Assembly (NCBI RefSeq): GCF_024746835.1
Contig: NZ_CP080531.1
Coordinates: 2,604,001-2,668,000 of the forward strand
DNA length: 64,000 bases
From: Mesorhizobium sp. AR02
GTDB lineage: Bacteria > Pseudomonadota > Alphaproteobacteria > Rhizobiales > Rhizobiaceae
Reading direction: 5' to 3'
The translations under genes were made by a program, and so were the position numbers. The notes under the pieces are model-generated. The model was given only the letters and a program-made list of their open reading frames with translations, ran no database searches and had not been told where the DNA came from. Shown here one piece after another: positions 48,268 to 56,659 of this stretch (position 1 is the first letter of the stretch; every line of letters begins with the position of its first letter).

Positions 48268-50009
48268 CCTTTCCGGCTCGATGGGTAAATCGACCGAAAA
48301 ACATCACTTTCGCCAACAACCGGTTTATCCGCCCGTGGCCGTACGACCCGATTGTTGCCGTCCTTGAAGAAGACGTCGAACTGTCGCGCCGACCGGTCGT
48401 GTGGTTCGTCATCCATTCCCGCATCTCCGTTGCCATAGACACTGTCATGCTGTGCCTTCGATAGCTCGACGACGTTTTCGGCACGCGGCTGCCTGTCGCC
48501 CAGTGTGGCAACTTCGATTACAGAGATCAGGGACTTGAGCCGCCCGGCCACCTTGGTGCGAAGCCGGTACCTTTCATCGTCCCCGCCAGACCGCAGCTCG
48601 GCTATTAAGGTTTGAATTTCTGCTCGGCTCTGGACGAAGCTGGCCACTTCGACATCAAGCCGACGACGCTCTTGCGCGAGTTCATCAGATTCCATTGACA
48701 AAGCTTCTATCTCGCCCTGGATCCGGGCGAGCTCGCCCTTCAGGAAGTCAGACGGCATGTCCTGATCGAGTAGTAACCGAAACGTCCGGTCTCGCTCCCT
48801 TTCGAGTCGAACGAGGCTGCCTTCGGCCGCCTGCATTTTCCTCTCGACCGCTTGTCGATGGCCCGAGCCATCCTGAGCGCGAAGGAATGATCCCAGATCG
48901 ATCTCCTCAACGAACGTCAGGAACGATGCCTCGAAGTCGTCGTAGCGCCAAGCCATGTTGTCACAGCCAAGCCCACGTCGTGCATTGTCACAGGCTAGGT
49001 ACGTACCGCCTTTTGGGAGTGAGCCTTTATTGATGAAATGCATTGGTGCAGCGCAGTAGGCACAGCGTGCTAGCCCCGAAAACAGGTTGCTGACAAACTT
49101 GCCTTTTCGTCCAGCTCCGCCGATCCGGCGCTGAAAACGGCCCGACTGGACGCGCAGGAACAGCTGTTCGTCTACGACTGCCGGAAAGTAGTTCTGGACG
49201 GCCGGCCCTGCGGGAACGCGGCGGCCATCAACGATCTTGTGCGGCTGGTACTCGCCAATGGCCGCGCGACCGGTAAGAATTTTCCCGACGTAAGAGGTCT
49301 GCCAGCCCGTCGATCTACCAAACGGCTCGACGCCTGACTTGTTCAACCTTCTTGCAATCGCGTAGCTGCCGAGGCCAGATGCCGCATCCTCGAATATCGA
49401 TTTGACGACGCTGGCGCGGTCGGGATCAATATTGAAGGACGCTCGGTCCATTGACAAATGTAGCCATGCCGGAGCCAAAGCGGTCAGCTTCTTCTCATCT
49501 ATCGTTTTGCGCTTGTTGCCCCAAGCTGCGCTTAAGCGGCGGCTTTTGGTCTGCGACTCTTCGTGCGCTCGGCTCATGATCGCCAACGACACAACTAACT
49601 GACTGAAGTCGGTTGTCTCGGCCGTGTAGACCTGGCCATCGGCAAGGGTAACGAGCTTGACGCCGGCCTTAATCAAATCTGTAAAGACCGAGAGTGACGT
49701 GAAAACGTTTTGCCGGCTAAGTCGATCAAGGGACTCAACCAGCAGGTACGACCCGGAGGGCACATCTCCGCTCTTCACCGAATTTAGGAATCGACCAAGG
49801 CTGGACACATCGGACAGATTGGCTCCCCGGAACGCCGACACACCGAGATCCTCTAACTGAAACTCTTTTACGAGATCCAGATCGTGATCCTTGGCATAGG
49901 CCTCGGAGAGTTCAAGTTGCCGACGGCGGCTGTCTCCTCTCAACTGAATGTCTGTCGACATGCGTATGTAGGAATATGCCCGAGGGCGAATGGGTGCCGT
50001 TTTTGCCAT
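48264..50009 (-). CDS. Large serine recombinase (site-specific integrase candidate for the comM site)
   Basis: About 581 residues with the full large-serine-integrase layout: catalytic domain (RAYSYIRMSTDIQLRGD, Ser about 18; LVESLDRLSRQNVFTS), recombinase domain (GSYAIARRLNKSGV, WQTSYVGKILTGRAAIGEY), zinc-ribbon (CAYCAAPM ... CDNARRGLGCD) and a long coiled coil (ERKMQAAEGSLVRLERERD onward). It starts about 35 bases from the right att arm and reads inward, the usual place for an integrase gene. It is the better candidate for recognising the TT-core att site; which of the two recombinases does so is not shown by sequence alone. Start at MAKTAPIRPR. Confidence 0.88.
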   Translation of the reverse strand: MAKTAPIRPRAYSYIRMSTDIQLRGDSRRRQLELSEAYAKDHDLDLVKEFQLEDLGVSAFRGANLSDVSSLGRFLNSVKSGDVPSGSYLLVESLDRLSRQNVFTSLSVFTDLIKAGVKLVTLADGQVYTAETTDFSQLVVSLAIMSRAHEESQTKSRRLSAAWGNKRKTIDEKKLTALAPAWLHLSMDRASFNIDPDRASVVKSIFEDAASGLGSYAIARRLNKSGVEPFGRSTGWQTSYVGKILTGRAAIGEYQPHKIVDGRRVPAGPAVQNYFPAVVDEQLFLRVQSGRFQRRIGGAGRKGKFVSNLFSGLARCAYCAAPMHFINKGSLPKGGTYLACDNARRGLGCDNMAWRYDDFEASFLTFVEEIDLGSFLRAQDGSGHRQAVERKMQAAEGSLVRLERERDRTFRLLLDQDMPSDFLKGELARIQGEIEALSMESDELAQERRRLDVEVASFVQSRAEIQTLIAELRSGGDDERYRLRTKVAGRLKSLISVIEVATLGDRQPRAENVVELSKAQHDSVYGNGDAGMDDEPHDRSARQFDVFFKDGNNRVVRPRADKPVVGESDVFRSIYPSSRKG

Positions 50010-50044
50010 AACCGGAGGCACTAACGGGTGTGTGACAGAGTGTC

Positions 50045-50080
50045 AATTAATTGACCATAATGTCTTGATGGTTGGCCCAC
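50045..50080 (+). other. attR: right junction of the comM island
   Basis: Island arm AATTAATTGACCATAATGTC ends at TT (50065-50066), then comM resumes with GATGGTTGGCCC. The arm is nearly the reverse complement of the left arm, pairing GACCATAATGT with ACATTGTGGC. Confidence 0.85.
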
Positions 50081-50958
50081 CAGGCTCCGGCAAATCGATG
50101 CTGGCGCAGCGGCTGCCGTCGATCCTGCCGCCGCTGGCGCCGAAGGAATTGCTGGAAGTCTCGATGATCGCTTCGGTGGCGGGCGAGCTCGGCGAAGGCA
50201 AACTGACCGACCGGCGGCCGTTTCGCGCGCCGCACCATTCGGCCTCGATGGCGGCGATGGTCGGCGGCGGTCTGCGCGCACGGCCGGGCGAAGTGTCGAT
50301 GGCGCATCACGGCGTGCTGTTCCTCGACGAGTTCCCCGAATTCACGCCGCAGACGCTCGATGCGCTGCGCCAGCCGCTGGAGACCGGCGACTGCATGATC
50401 GCGCGCGCCAACCATCGCGTCACCTATCCGGCGCGCATCCAGCTGGTGGCGGCGATGAACCCATGCCGCTGTGGCATGGCCGGCGAGCCGGGCTATCGCT
50501 GCCTGCGCGGCGAACGCTGCCGCACCGACTACCAGGCGCGCATTTCCGGGCCGCTGCTCGACCGCATTGATCTCAGGATCGAAGTGCCGGCGGTCTCGGC
50601 CAGCGACCTGATACGGCCCGATCGGGCGGAAAAGAGTGCCGCGGTCGCGCTGCGCGTCGCCCGCGCCCGCACCATCCAGCGCGAACGTTTCGAGCGGCTC
50701 GGCGTGACCAGCGCCACCACCAACGCCCATTGCGCGCCGGCGGTCATCGAAGACATCGCGATGCCCGATGCCGCTGGCCTGTCGCTGCTCAAGGACGCCA
50801 GCGAAAAGCTCGCTTTTTCAGCGCGAGCCTACCACCGCGTGCTGAAAGTGGCGCGCACGCTGGCCGATCTCGACGCCAGCGAAACCGTTGGCCGCATCCA
50901 TCTGGCCGAGGCGATCTCCTATCGTATGAGTTCGGAACGGGTGGCGCAGGCGGCATAA
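50067..50958 (+). pseudogene. comM: comM, 3' fragment (ATPase core)
   Basis: About 300 codons from the Walker A region to the stop: LMVGPPGSGKSMLAQRLPSILPPL, the ComM-typical AGELGEGKLTDRRPFRAPHHSAS, Walker B HGVLFLDEFPEF, LVAAMNPCRCGMAG, YQARISGPLLDRIDLRIEVP and SYRMSSERVAQAA. It lacks its own start and N-terminal domain, which lie 18.5 kb upstream. Joined at the TT dinucleotide it makes one uninterrupted comM reading frame of about 514 residues, so the gene was intact when the island landed. Confidence 0.92.
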
Positions 50959-50968
50959 TATCCGGCAC

Positions 50969-51264
50969 CGGTGCCTTGTCGCCGCCGATCTGAGCTAACG
51001 CCGAGGACAAGGGCCTGATCTGCCCTTTTCGCCTGTGGGCCGGAAGCAGCCTGGGCCGGCGAGGAGTTCGACATTCTGGCGTCGCGCAGCCTGATCGCCA
51101 TCGCCAATCATTTCCGCGGCACACAGGTGCTGTCGCGACCGGAGGTCGGCATCCACGCCTCGGCGCTGGACCTGCCCGACCTTGCCGACATCAAGGGCCA
51201 GGAGACCGCCAAGCGGGCGCTGGAAGTGGCGGCGGCCGGCGGGCATAACCTCCTGACGTTGTGG
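50969..51264 (+). pseudogene. comM: Decayed duplicate of the comM middle region, ending in an att-like junction
   Basis: This segment matches comM codons about 128-214 (compare 31,289-31,570) with many substitutions: an internal TGA, one extra base in CTGCCCTTTTCGCC, and a clean copy of [16 protein letters not shown]. At HNLL it breaks to GACGTTGTGG, the same break point as the island's left junction. It follows the comM stop by about 10 bases, an unusual arrangement. Confidence 0.8.
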
Positions 51265-51385
51265 TACGTTATCTTCGAGGAGTCCGGCACGGGCTATCGG
51301 GCTGGCAAGAATGTCTACTTAGAACACGAGAGCGGTCATTGCAGGATGAGGCCGTCGTAGACGGGAAAGCCACATCTTGGTTACG

Positions 51386-51919
51386 TCAGCGTTCCAGGTC
51401 AGCCCGCGTGAAGACAGGAAGAACGGGCAGCGCGGGAACGCCTTGGATGCTAGGGGCACCTTCGCCTCGCCAGATCGCGCATACGACTGCCAAGACGTCC
51501 GCCCCTTCATTCGCCGCAAGTTGATGGGCGTCCGCGACGGCGCCTCCGGTCGTGATGACATCCTCGATAAGGGTCACTTTCCGTCCTGCGATGTCCTGAC
51601 CTTCGATGGCACGACACGTCCCGTAGGTCTTGGCCTCTTTTCGGACGAATGCCGCCGGCAGCCCGGTCTCAATCGAAATCGCTGTGACAAGAGGGATGCC
51701 CCCCAGTTCAAGGCCCGCGATGATTTCCGTTTCAGCAGGCAGAAGATCGGTCATTGCCCGAGCCAGCGACCTCAGCAAAACGGGTGTGCCTTCAAAGCGA
51801 TACTTGTCGAAGTAGCGGTGGGACACTTGGCCGGATCGCAGCACGAATGCACCTTCCATCGTGGAGATCGCCGCGATCTGCCGTGCAAGGTCCGACAATG
51901 ATATAGTCCCGCTGGCCAT
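51386..51919 (-). CDS. pyrE: Orotate phosphoribosyltransferase, accessory copy
   Basis: 177 residues. PRPP-binding motif VTLIEDVITTGGAVADA, substrate loop KEAKTYGT and the LELGGIPLVTAI strand fit OPRTase, which makes OMP from orotate. Start ATG has GGAGAGAGCGG ahead. The length fits the short OPRTase type rather than the longer form usual in Rhizobiales core genomes, and its place inside a comM-derived island suggests an accessory, possibly horizontally acquired copy. Alternative: another type I phosphoribosyltransferase. Confidence 0.8.
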   Translation of the reverse strand: MASGTISLSDLARQIAAISTMEGAFVLRSGQVSHRYFDKYRFEGTPVLLRSLARAMTDLLPAETEIIAGLELGGIPLVTAISIETGLPAAFVRKEAKTYGTCRAIEGQDIAGRKVTLIEDVITTGGAVADAHQLAANEGADVLAVVCAIWRGEGAPSIQGVPALPVLPVFTRADLER

Positions 51920-52152
51920 CCGCTCTCTCCTGAAAATGCAGACGGTAGGCAGTAGGATAAAGACTGTTTGTCAGCAAGCTTTCCGCGCCCGAATGGCCAC
52001 TTCGTCCCGCGTGGCTGCCACTATCATACCAGAACGGCAACGACCGCTTTCACAATTACAGCCATTTAGTATTCCCTAATGTATAGCGGATCTTTTAGGT
52101 TGACGTTGTGCTACATTAATCCAAGGCTGGATAGAGAGACACCGACGTCCAT

Positions 52153-52929
52153 CTAGAATGTCGGTGGAGACGCGATTCGAGATCGTGCTGGAGCTGGCAA
52201 CTCGTGTGCCGAACACAGTTCGGCAACCCGCTTTTCGAAATCTGGCGTTGCGCGCGGATGGAGGATTACCCCCTCCACAAGAGCTTTCACATCCACTGGC
52301 GGCGTGTAGCCTCTCGTGTCAGGCAACATAAATGGCTTGATGAATTGGCCGTTGGCAGGTTCCGCCGACAAGCTCCACATCACGGCGCGAACCTCTCGCT
52401 CGTCTGCAAAGAAATGCCGCTTGTGCGTGATGAGTTGCATCATATTCAACGACGGTAGTGGATCGCGGTCATAGTCGATGTAGCGGACCATTGCGAGGTT
52501 CACTACAGCGTGGTTGAGCTGTCCATTGAGCGTCGAATACCTTGTCCGCACGACGACAGAGTCTGGCCCGCTGACGTAGCGCTCCCACATCGCAATGTTT
52601 TCCTCGCATGCCATGTGCCAGCAGGAGAGGTAGTACTTGTTCTGGAACTCGCGCGCAAAGTCGGATAGCTGAACGCGGTTGTCTAAGATGACGTTTCGCT
52701 CTTCTTCAGTTGGAGCGTTCTCTGCCGCGATACGCCAGCTTTCAAGCTCTGCGGCAGGCGTTGTTCCCTCAAACTCATCAGATAATAAGTCCGCCCGGCA
52801 CATGTAGAGCGTGCGCGTCGTCACGAGCGATTCAAACTTGTCGAAAGCCATATACCGCCAGATCGCCGAACCCTCATCAGAAGGCTGCGGAAACGCGGGA
52901 TGGCGATGATTGGAAACGGTGATTTCCAT
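52153..52929 (-). CDS. DUF2971 family protein
   Basis: 258 residues. DUF2971 pattern: IWRYMAFDKFESLVTTRTLYMCRADLLSDEFEG (the substrate-like 'YRY.. F..L..  L....FNDPFEG' style opening), YLSCWHMACEENIAMWERYVSG and HFFADEREVRAVMW. Function not established; these proteins are common in islands and near defence genes. Ribosome site GAGGTGAAGA directly before the ATG. Lies in the small second island after comM. Confidence 0.8.
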   Translation of the reverse strand: MEITVSNHRHPAFPQPSDEGSAIWRYMAFDKFESLVTTRTLYMCRADLLSDEFEGTTPAAELESWRIAAENAPTEEERNVILDNRVQLSDFAREFQNKYYLSCWHMACEENIAMWERYVSGPDSVVVRTRYSTLNGQLNHAVVNLAMVRYIDYDRDPLPSLNMMQLITHKRHFFADEREVRAVMWSLSAEPANGQFIKPFMLPDTRGYTPPVDVKALVEGVILHPRATPDFEKRVAELCSAHELPAPARSRIASPPTF

Positions 52930-53190
52930 TCTTCACCTCGAATGTTGGGGCAGATGTACGCTCGTCTGCGGGGGATGGGAACGCCGGAGTTCTCCCCACG
53001 TTAGATGTCCCCCAGAGCCGCCGTCGCATGGTCCACCCGGCAGGCACGGCTGGATAAGGCAAGGGCTGGCGCGGGCGCAGGCCGAAGGCCGAGCCTCAGG
53101 CCCCTTGCCCTATCACCCTTGAGAAACTCATAGAGCTCTCTGGGTAGAGCGGCGATCACGCCCACTTCTCATTGATGTGATCGCGCCACC
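52930..53190. other. Junction region between the second island and the efe operon
   Basis: No gene seen. A broken inverted repeat GGCGATCAC / GTGATCGCGCC lies at about 53,151-53,187. The right border of the second island is not recognisable: no second comM 3' part or att arm is present. Confidence 0.4.
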
Positions 53191-53239
53191 CTTGTGCAGC
53201 GCGAGCGGTCAAGAATAAAAGCTGACCGCTCTGCACAAG
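53191..53239. repeat. 17-bp interrupted hairpin upstream of efeU
   Basis: CTTGTGCAG and AGCGGTCA pair with TGACCGCT and CTGCACAAG, with a 4-base bulge on one arm and an 11-base A-rich loop. It may be a regulatory hairpin, terminator or element relic; about 85 bases before efeU. Confidence 0.55.
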
Positions 53240-53323
53240 TTTTCGGCCTCGCTCCTGAAAGGCCGGAGCTTCAGCAGGTTTAGCCTCCAAAAAGGCCTCC
53301 TCCCCGGCGCGGCTGGACAGACA

Positions 53324-54169
53324 ATGCTGGTACCGTTCCTGATCATGTTCCGCGAGGGTGTCGAGGCGGCGCTTATCGTCGGCATCGTTGCCAGCTATCT
53401 CAGCCGCACCGGTCGCGGCGCCTGGATGCCGGTGGTATGGATCGGTATTTTCCTGGCGCTCGCCTTCTCGCTCGGCGTCGGTGCCATCCTGCAATTTGCC
53501 AGTGTCGAGTTCCCGCAGAAGACGCAGGAACTGTTCGAGGCCATCATCGGGCTGGTCGCCGTCTGCGTGCTGACCTCGATGGTGTTCTGGATGCGCAAGG
53601 CGGCGCGCTCGATCAAGGCGGAGCTGCACAATTCGATCGACGCGGCCTTCGAGACGCCATCGCATAAGGGCTTCGGCCTGATCGCTATGGTCTTCCTGGC
53701 GGTGGCGCGCGAGGGCGTGGAGTCGGTGTTCTTCCTGCTCGCCGCCTTCCAGCAGGAGAACAGCTTTGCGCCGCTGGCGGCCCTTGCCGGCGTGCTGCTG
53801 GCGGCAGCCGTCGGCTACGGCATCTATGCCGGCAGCGTGCGGCTGAACTTCAGGCGCTTCTTCCGCTGGACCGGCGCCTTCATCCTGATCGTCGCCGCCG
53901 GCCTGCTCGCCAATTCGGTCAATGCGCTGCATGAGGCCGGCCTGTGGAACCATGGGCAGGGGATCGGCTTCGACATCAGCGGCGTGCTGCCGATGGACGG
54001 CCCGCTGGGCTCGGTGCTTTCGGGCATTTTCGGCTATATCGACGCGCCGACCTTGAGCGAGATCGTCGTCTATCTCGGCTTCCTCCTGCCGTCACTGTGG
54101 CTCTTCCTGGCGGACCGGCCAGGCCTGCAGCCGGCAACGGCCGCCAAGCAAGGACGGCCCGCGACATGA
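53324..54169 (+). CDS. efeU: Ferrous iron permease EfeU (FTR1 family)
   Basis: 281 residues with about seven membrane helices. Two REGxE iron-binding motifs are present (MFREGVEAALIVG and VAREGVESVFFLL), the hallmark of the FTR1/EfeU permeases that move iron across the inner membrane. Start at MLVPFLIMFREG. Its TGA overlaps the ATG of efeO (ATGA), so the two are translationally coupled. Part of an efeUOB operon. Confidence 0.93.
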   Translation: MLVPFLIMFREGVEAALIVGIVASYLSRTGRGAWMPVVWIGIFLALAFSLGVGAILQFASVEFPQKTQELFEAIIGLVAVCVLTSMVFWMRKAARSIKAELHNSIDAAFETPSHKGFGLIAMVFLAVAREGVESVFFLLAAFQQENSFAPLAALAGVLLAAAVGYGIYAGSVRLNFRRFFRWTGAFILIVAAGLLANSVNALHEAGLWNHGQGIGFDISGVLPMDGPLGSVLSGIFGYIDAPTLSEIVVYLGFLLPSLWLFLADRPGLQPATAAKQGRPAT

Positions 54170-55341
54170 TCACCACGCCGCAATCCCCCGCGCTGCCAAG
54201 CGCCGCCGTGCGGGCCGGCCTGGCGGTTTCGATCGCGCTGCTGCTGGTCGCCGCAGCGGCTTTCACCTATGCGACACGGGTCGCGCAGAAAGGACGCCAT
54301 GACGCGTCATCCGCGACCCTGGTGGCGATCACTGAAAAATCCTGCGAGCCCAACGAGCTGACTGTTGCCGCCGGCCGGCATGTCTTCCGGATCGAAAACC
54401 GCTCCGACCGCGCCGTCGAGTGGGAAATCCTCGACGGCGTGATGGTGCTCGAGGAGCGCGAGAACATCGCGCCGGGCTTCACCCAGACATTGGCCACCCG
54501 GCTCGAGCCCGGCGACTACGCCATCACCTGCGGCCTGCTCTCGAACCCGCGCGGCCGGCTGCACGTGCTGCCCGCCGCCAATGCCGGTGCGGTGCAGAAA
54601 CCCGATCTGGCCGCCTTCATCGGCGCGCTCGCCGAGTACAAGGTGTTTTTGGCGACCGAGACCGATGCCTTCGTCCAGGCGGCGGATGCCTTCACCGGCG
54701 CGGTGAAATCGGGCGATCTGGAGGCGGCAAAGGCGCTCTATCCGCCGGCCGAGACCGTCTATGCGCATCTCGCGCCGGTGTCGCCGCTGTTTTCGGATCT
54801 CGATGCGGCGATCGACGGGCGCGCCGAAGCGTTCGGCCAGCGCGAGGCCGATCCGGATTTCGGCGGCCTGCACCGCCTCGAATACGGGCTGTTCAGCCAG
54901 GGCAGCACGGACGGCCTCGCCCCCGTCGCCGACAAGTTCATGGGCGACGCGGCATCGCTCAAGACGCGCGTCCACGATTTGCGCATCATGCCCGAAAGCA
55001 TGGTCAGCGGATCGGTTGCGATCCTGGAGCGGTTTGCAGCTCCAGGCCCAGGCTTCGGCGACAGCCCCTACGCCCATGGCGACCTCACCTTCTTCGAGGC
55101 GGCGGTGACGGGCGTTCGCAAGGTGTTCGACCTCCTGCGGCCAATCGCGGCCAAGACCGCGCCCGACATCGTCGCGTCGCTCGACAAGGATTTCACCGTG
55201 CTCGGCGACATGATCGCCGTGCGCCGCGCTGAGGCCTCCGACGTGCTGTCCGATCCCGCCAAGGCCGAGCTCGGCAAGGCCGCCACCGTGCTCGCCGGAG
55301 ACCTCTCCCGATTGCGTGAAACCATGGACCTCAGCCAATGA
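54166..55341 (+). CDS. efeO: Iron-uptake protein EfeO (cupredoxin plus M75 peptidase-like domain)
   Basis: 391 residues. An N-terminal signal/anchor (LAVSIALLLVAAAAFTYAT), a cupredoxin-like domain with VAITEKSCEPNELTVAAGRH and the Cys/Met copper-type residues (EPGDYAITCGLL), then the M75 imelysin domain with HxxE in GLHRLEYGLFSQG and FGDSPYAHGDLTFFEAAV. EfeO binds ferrous iron in the periplasm and hands it to EfeB/EfeU. Overlaps efeU by 4 bases and efeB by 4 bases. Confidence 0.93.
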   Translation: MITTPQSPALPSAAVRAGLAVSIALLLVAAAAFTYATRVAQKGRHDASSATLVAITEKSCEPNELTVAAGRHVFRIENRSDRAVEWEILDGVMVLEERENIAPGFTQTLATRLEPGDYAITCGLLSNPRGRLHVLPAANAGAVQKPDLAAFIGALAEYKVFLATETDAFVQAADAFTGAVKSGDLEAAKALYPPAETVYAHLAPVSPLFSDLDAAIDGRAEAFGQREADPDFGGLHRLEYGLFSQGSTDGLAPVADKFMGDAASLKTRVHDLRIMPESMVSGSVAILERFAAPGPGFGDSPYAHGDLTFFEAAVTGVRKVFDLLRPIAAKTAPDIVASLDKDFTVLGDMIAVRRAEASDVLSDPAKAELGKAATVLAGDLSRLRETMDLSQ

Positions 55342-56636
55342 CAGCCAGGGAAAAACCCTTCGACCCGAATGCGGCCTTCTCGCCCTCACGCCGCTCGGTG
55401 CTGATCGGCGCGGTTGCCGGGGCGCTCGCCCCCCAGGCAGCCGTGGCTGCCGGCGCCGGCAGCGTCACCAATGCGCCGGAGAGTGACACGATCGACCAGC
55501 GGCAGGCTTTCCATGGTGAGCATCAGCCCGGCATCGTCACGCCGCGGCCGGCCGCCGGCCTGGTCGCTTCCTTCAACGTGCTCGCCCAGAATCGCGCAGG
55601 ACTGCAAAGGCTGCTGCACACACTGACCGAGCGCACGGCCTTCCTGATGGCGGGCGGAACGCCGTCCGTGCTCGACCCGAAATTTCCCGCCGCCGATTCC
55701 GGCATTCTCGGCCCGGTGGTGACGCCGGACAATCTGACGATAACGACGTCGCTCGGCGCCTCGATCTTCGACGACCGCTTCGGCCTGCAGGCGCTAAAAC
55801 CGAGGCATCTCGTCCGGATGACATCGTTCTCCAACGATGCCCTGCAGGATGAGTTCTGCCATGGCGACCTGTTGCTGCAATTCTCGTCGAACACGCCTGA
55901 CACCAACATCCACGCCCTGCGCGATATCGTGAAGAACACGCCGGATTCGTTGCTCTTGCGCTGGAAGCAGGAAGGCTCGGTGCCGGTGCGGCCGCCAAAC
56001 CCGGGAAAGCCCAAGCAAAGCGCGCGCAACTTCCTCGGTTTCCGCGACGGGTCGGCCAATCCGGATTCCACGGACGCCGCGCTGATGAAGCGGATCGTCT
56101 GGGTGCAGCCGGGCGGCGCCGAGCCCGCCTGGACAGCAGGCGGCACCTATCAGGTGGTACGTCTCATCAGAAATTTCGTCGAGCGCTGGGACCGCACGCC
56201 GCTGCAGGAACAGCAGACGATCATCGGCCGGCAGGAAGCGAGCGGCGTGCCGCTCGAGGGCGGCACAAGCGAGGCCGATGTCCCGCACTACGCCAACGAT
56301 CCGCAGGGCAAGACCACGCCGCTCGACGCGCATATCCGGCTGGCCAATCCGCGCGACGCCGAGGCGCAAAAACACCTGATCCTGCGGCGGCCCTTCAACT
56401 ATTCGAACGGCGTCAGCAAATCCAACCAGATGGATATGGGCCTGCTGTTCATCTGCTACCAGGCCGACCTCGAACAAGGTTTTGTCGCCGTCCAGACCCG
56501 CCTCAGCGGCGAGGCGCTCGAGGAGTACATCAAGCCCTTCGGCGGCGGCTATTTCTTCGCCCTGCCGGGCGTGAAGGACGACCAGGACTACCTCGGCCGC
56601 TCCCTGCTCGAAATGCCTGCCGAGACCCATGCCTGA
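55338..56636 (+). CDS. efeB: Dyp-type heme peroxidase EfeB (Tat-exported)
   Basis: 432 residues. The twin-arginine signal [20 protein letters not shown] sends it to the periplasm. Dyp features: [10 protein letters not shown] (distal Asp/Arg heme pocket; the GxxDG motif), and the proximal His expected in [13 protein letters not shown]. In the Efe system it oxidises ferrous iron during uptake and can deferrochelate heme. ATG overlaps the efeO stop (ATGA). Confidence 0.94.
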   Translation: MTAREKPFDPNAAFSPSRRSVLIGAVAGALAPQAAVAAGAGSVTNAPESDTIDQRQAFHGEHQPGIVTPRPAAGLVASFNVLAQNRAGLQRLLHTLTERTAFLMAGGTPSVLDPKFPAADSGILGPVVTPDNLTITTSLGASIFDDRFGLQALKPRHLVRMTSFSNDALQDEFCHGDLLLQFSSNTPDTNIHALRDIVKNTPDSLLLRWKQEGSVPVRPPNPGKPKQSARNFLGFRDGSANPDSTDAALMKRIVWVQPGGAEPAWTAGGTYQVVRLIRNFVERWDRTPLQEQQTIIGRQEASGVPLEGGTSEADVPHYANDPQGKTTPLDAHIRLANPRDAEAQKHLILRRPFNYSNGVSKSNQMDMGLLFICYQADLEQGFVAVQTRLSGEALEEYIKPFGGGYFFALPGVKDDQDYLGRSLLEMPAETHA

Positions 56637-56659
56637 ATTCCGAACCCCCGCTTGACACT

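Larger units (their letters stand above)
31571..50066. mobile_element. 18.5-kb serine-recombinase genomic island inserted in comM
   Basis: The borders are defined to the base by restoration of comM (31,570 joined to 50,067) and by the attP symmetry. The island holds two large serine recombinases (35,519-37,156 and 48,264-50,009), a small resolvase, regulators and candidate defence-type cargo. Codon usage and GC are visibly less extreme than in the flanks (for example 40.2-42.8 kb and 46-48 kb), consistent with foreign origin. No relaxase of the conjugative type, no type IV secretion genes and no phage structural genes were seen, so it is probably an integrative element that needs help to move. 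Repeated left-arm copies inside suggest it grew by successive insertions. Confidence 0.88.

Noticed and set aside
31571..50066. An AbaR/Tn7-like or other DDE transposon at comM.
   Set aside because: No transposase of the TniA/B or Tn7 type is present, no target-site duplication is needed for the exact comM join, and the ends fit serine recombinase att sites.
31571..50066. A self-transmissible integrative conjugative element or prophage.
   Set aside because: No type IV secretion, coupling protein, conjugative relaxase, capsid, terminase or tail genes were seen.
50969..51360. A separate small gene after comM in frame with [13 protein letters not shown].
   Set aside because: It is the decayed comM fragment plus island DNA; internal stop and a frameshift upstream.
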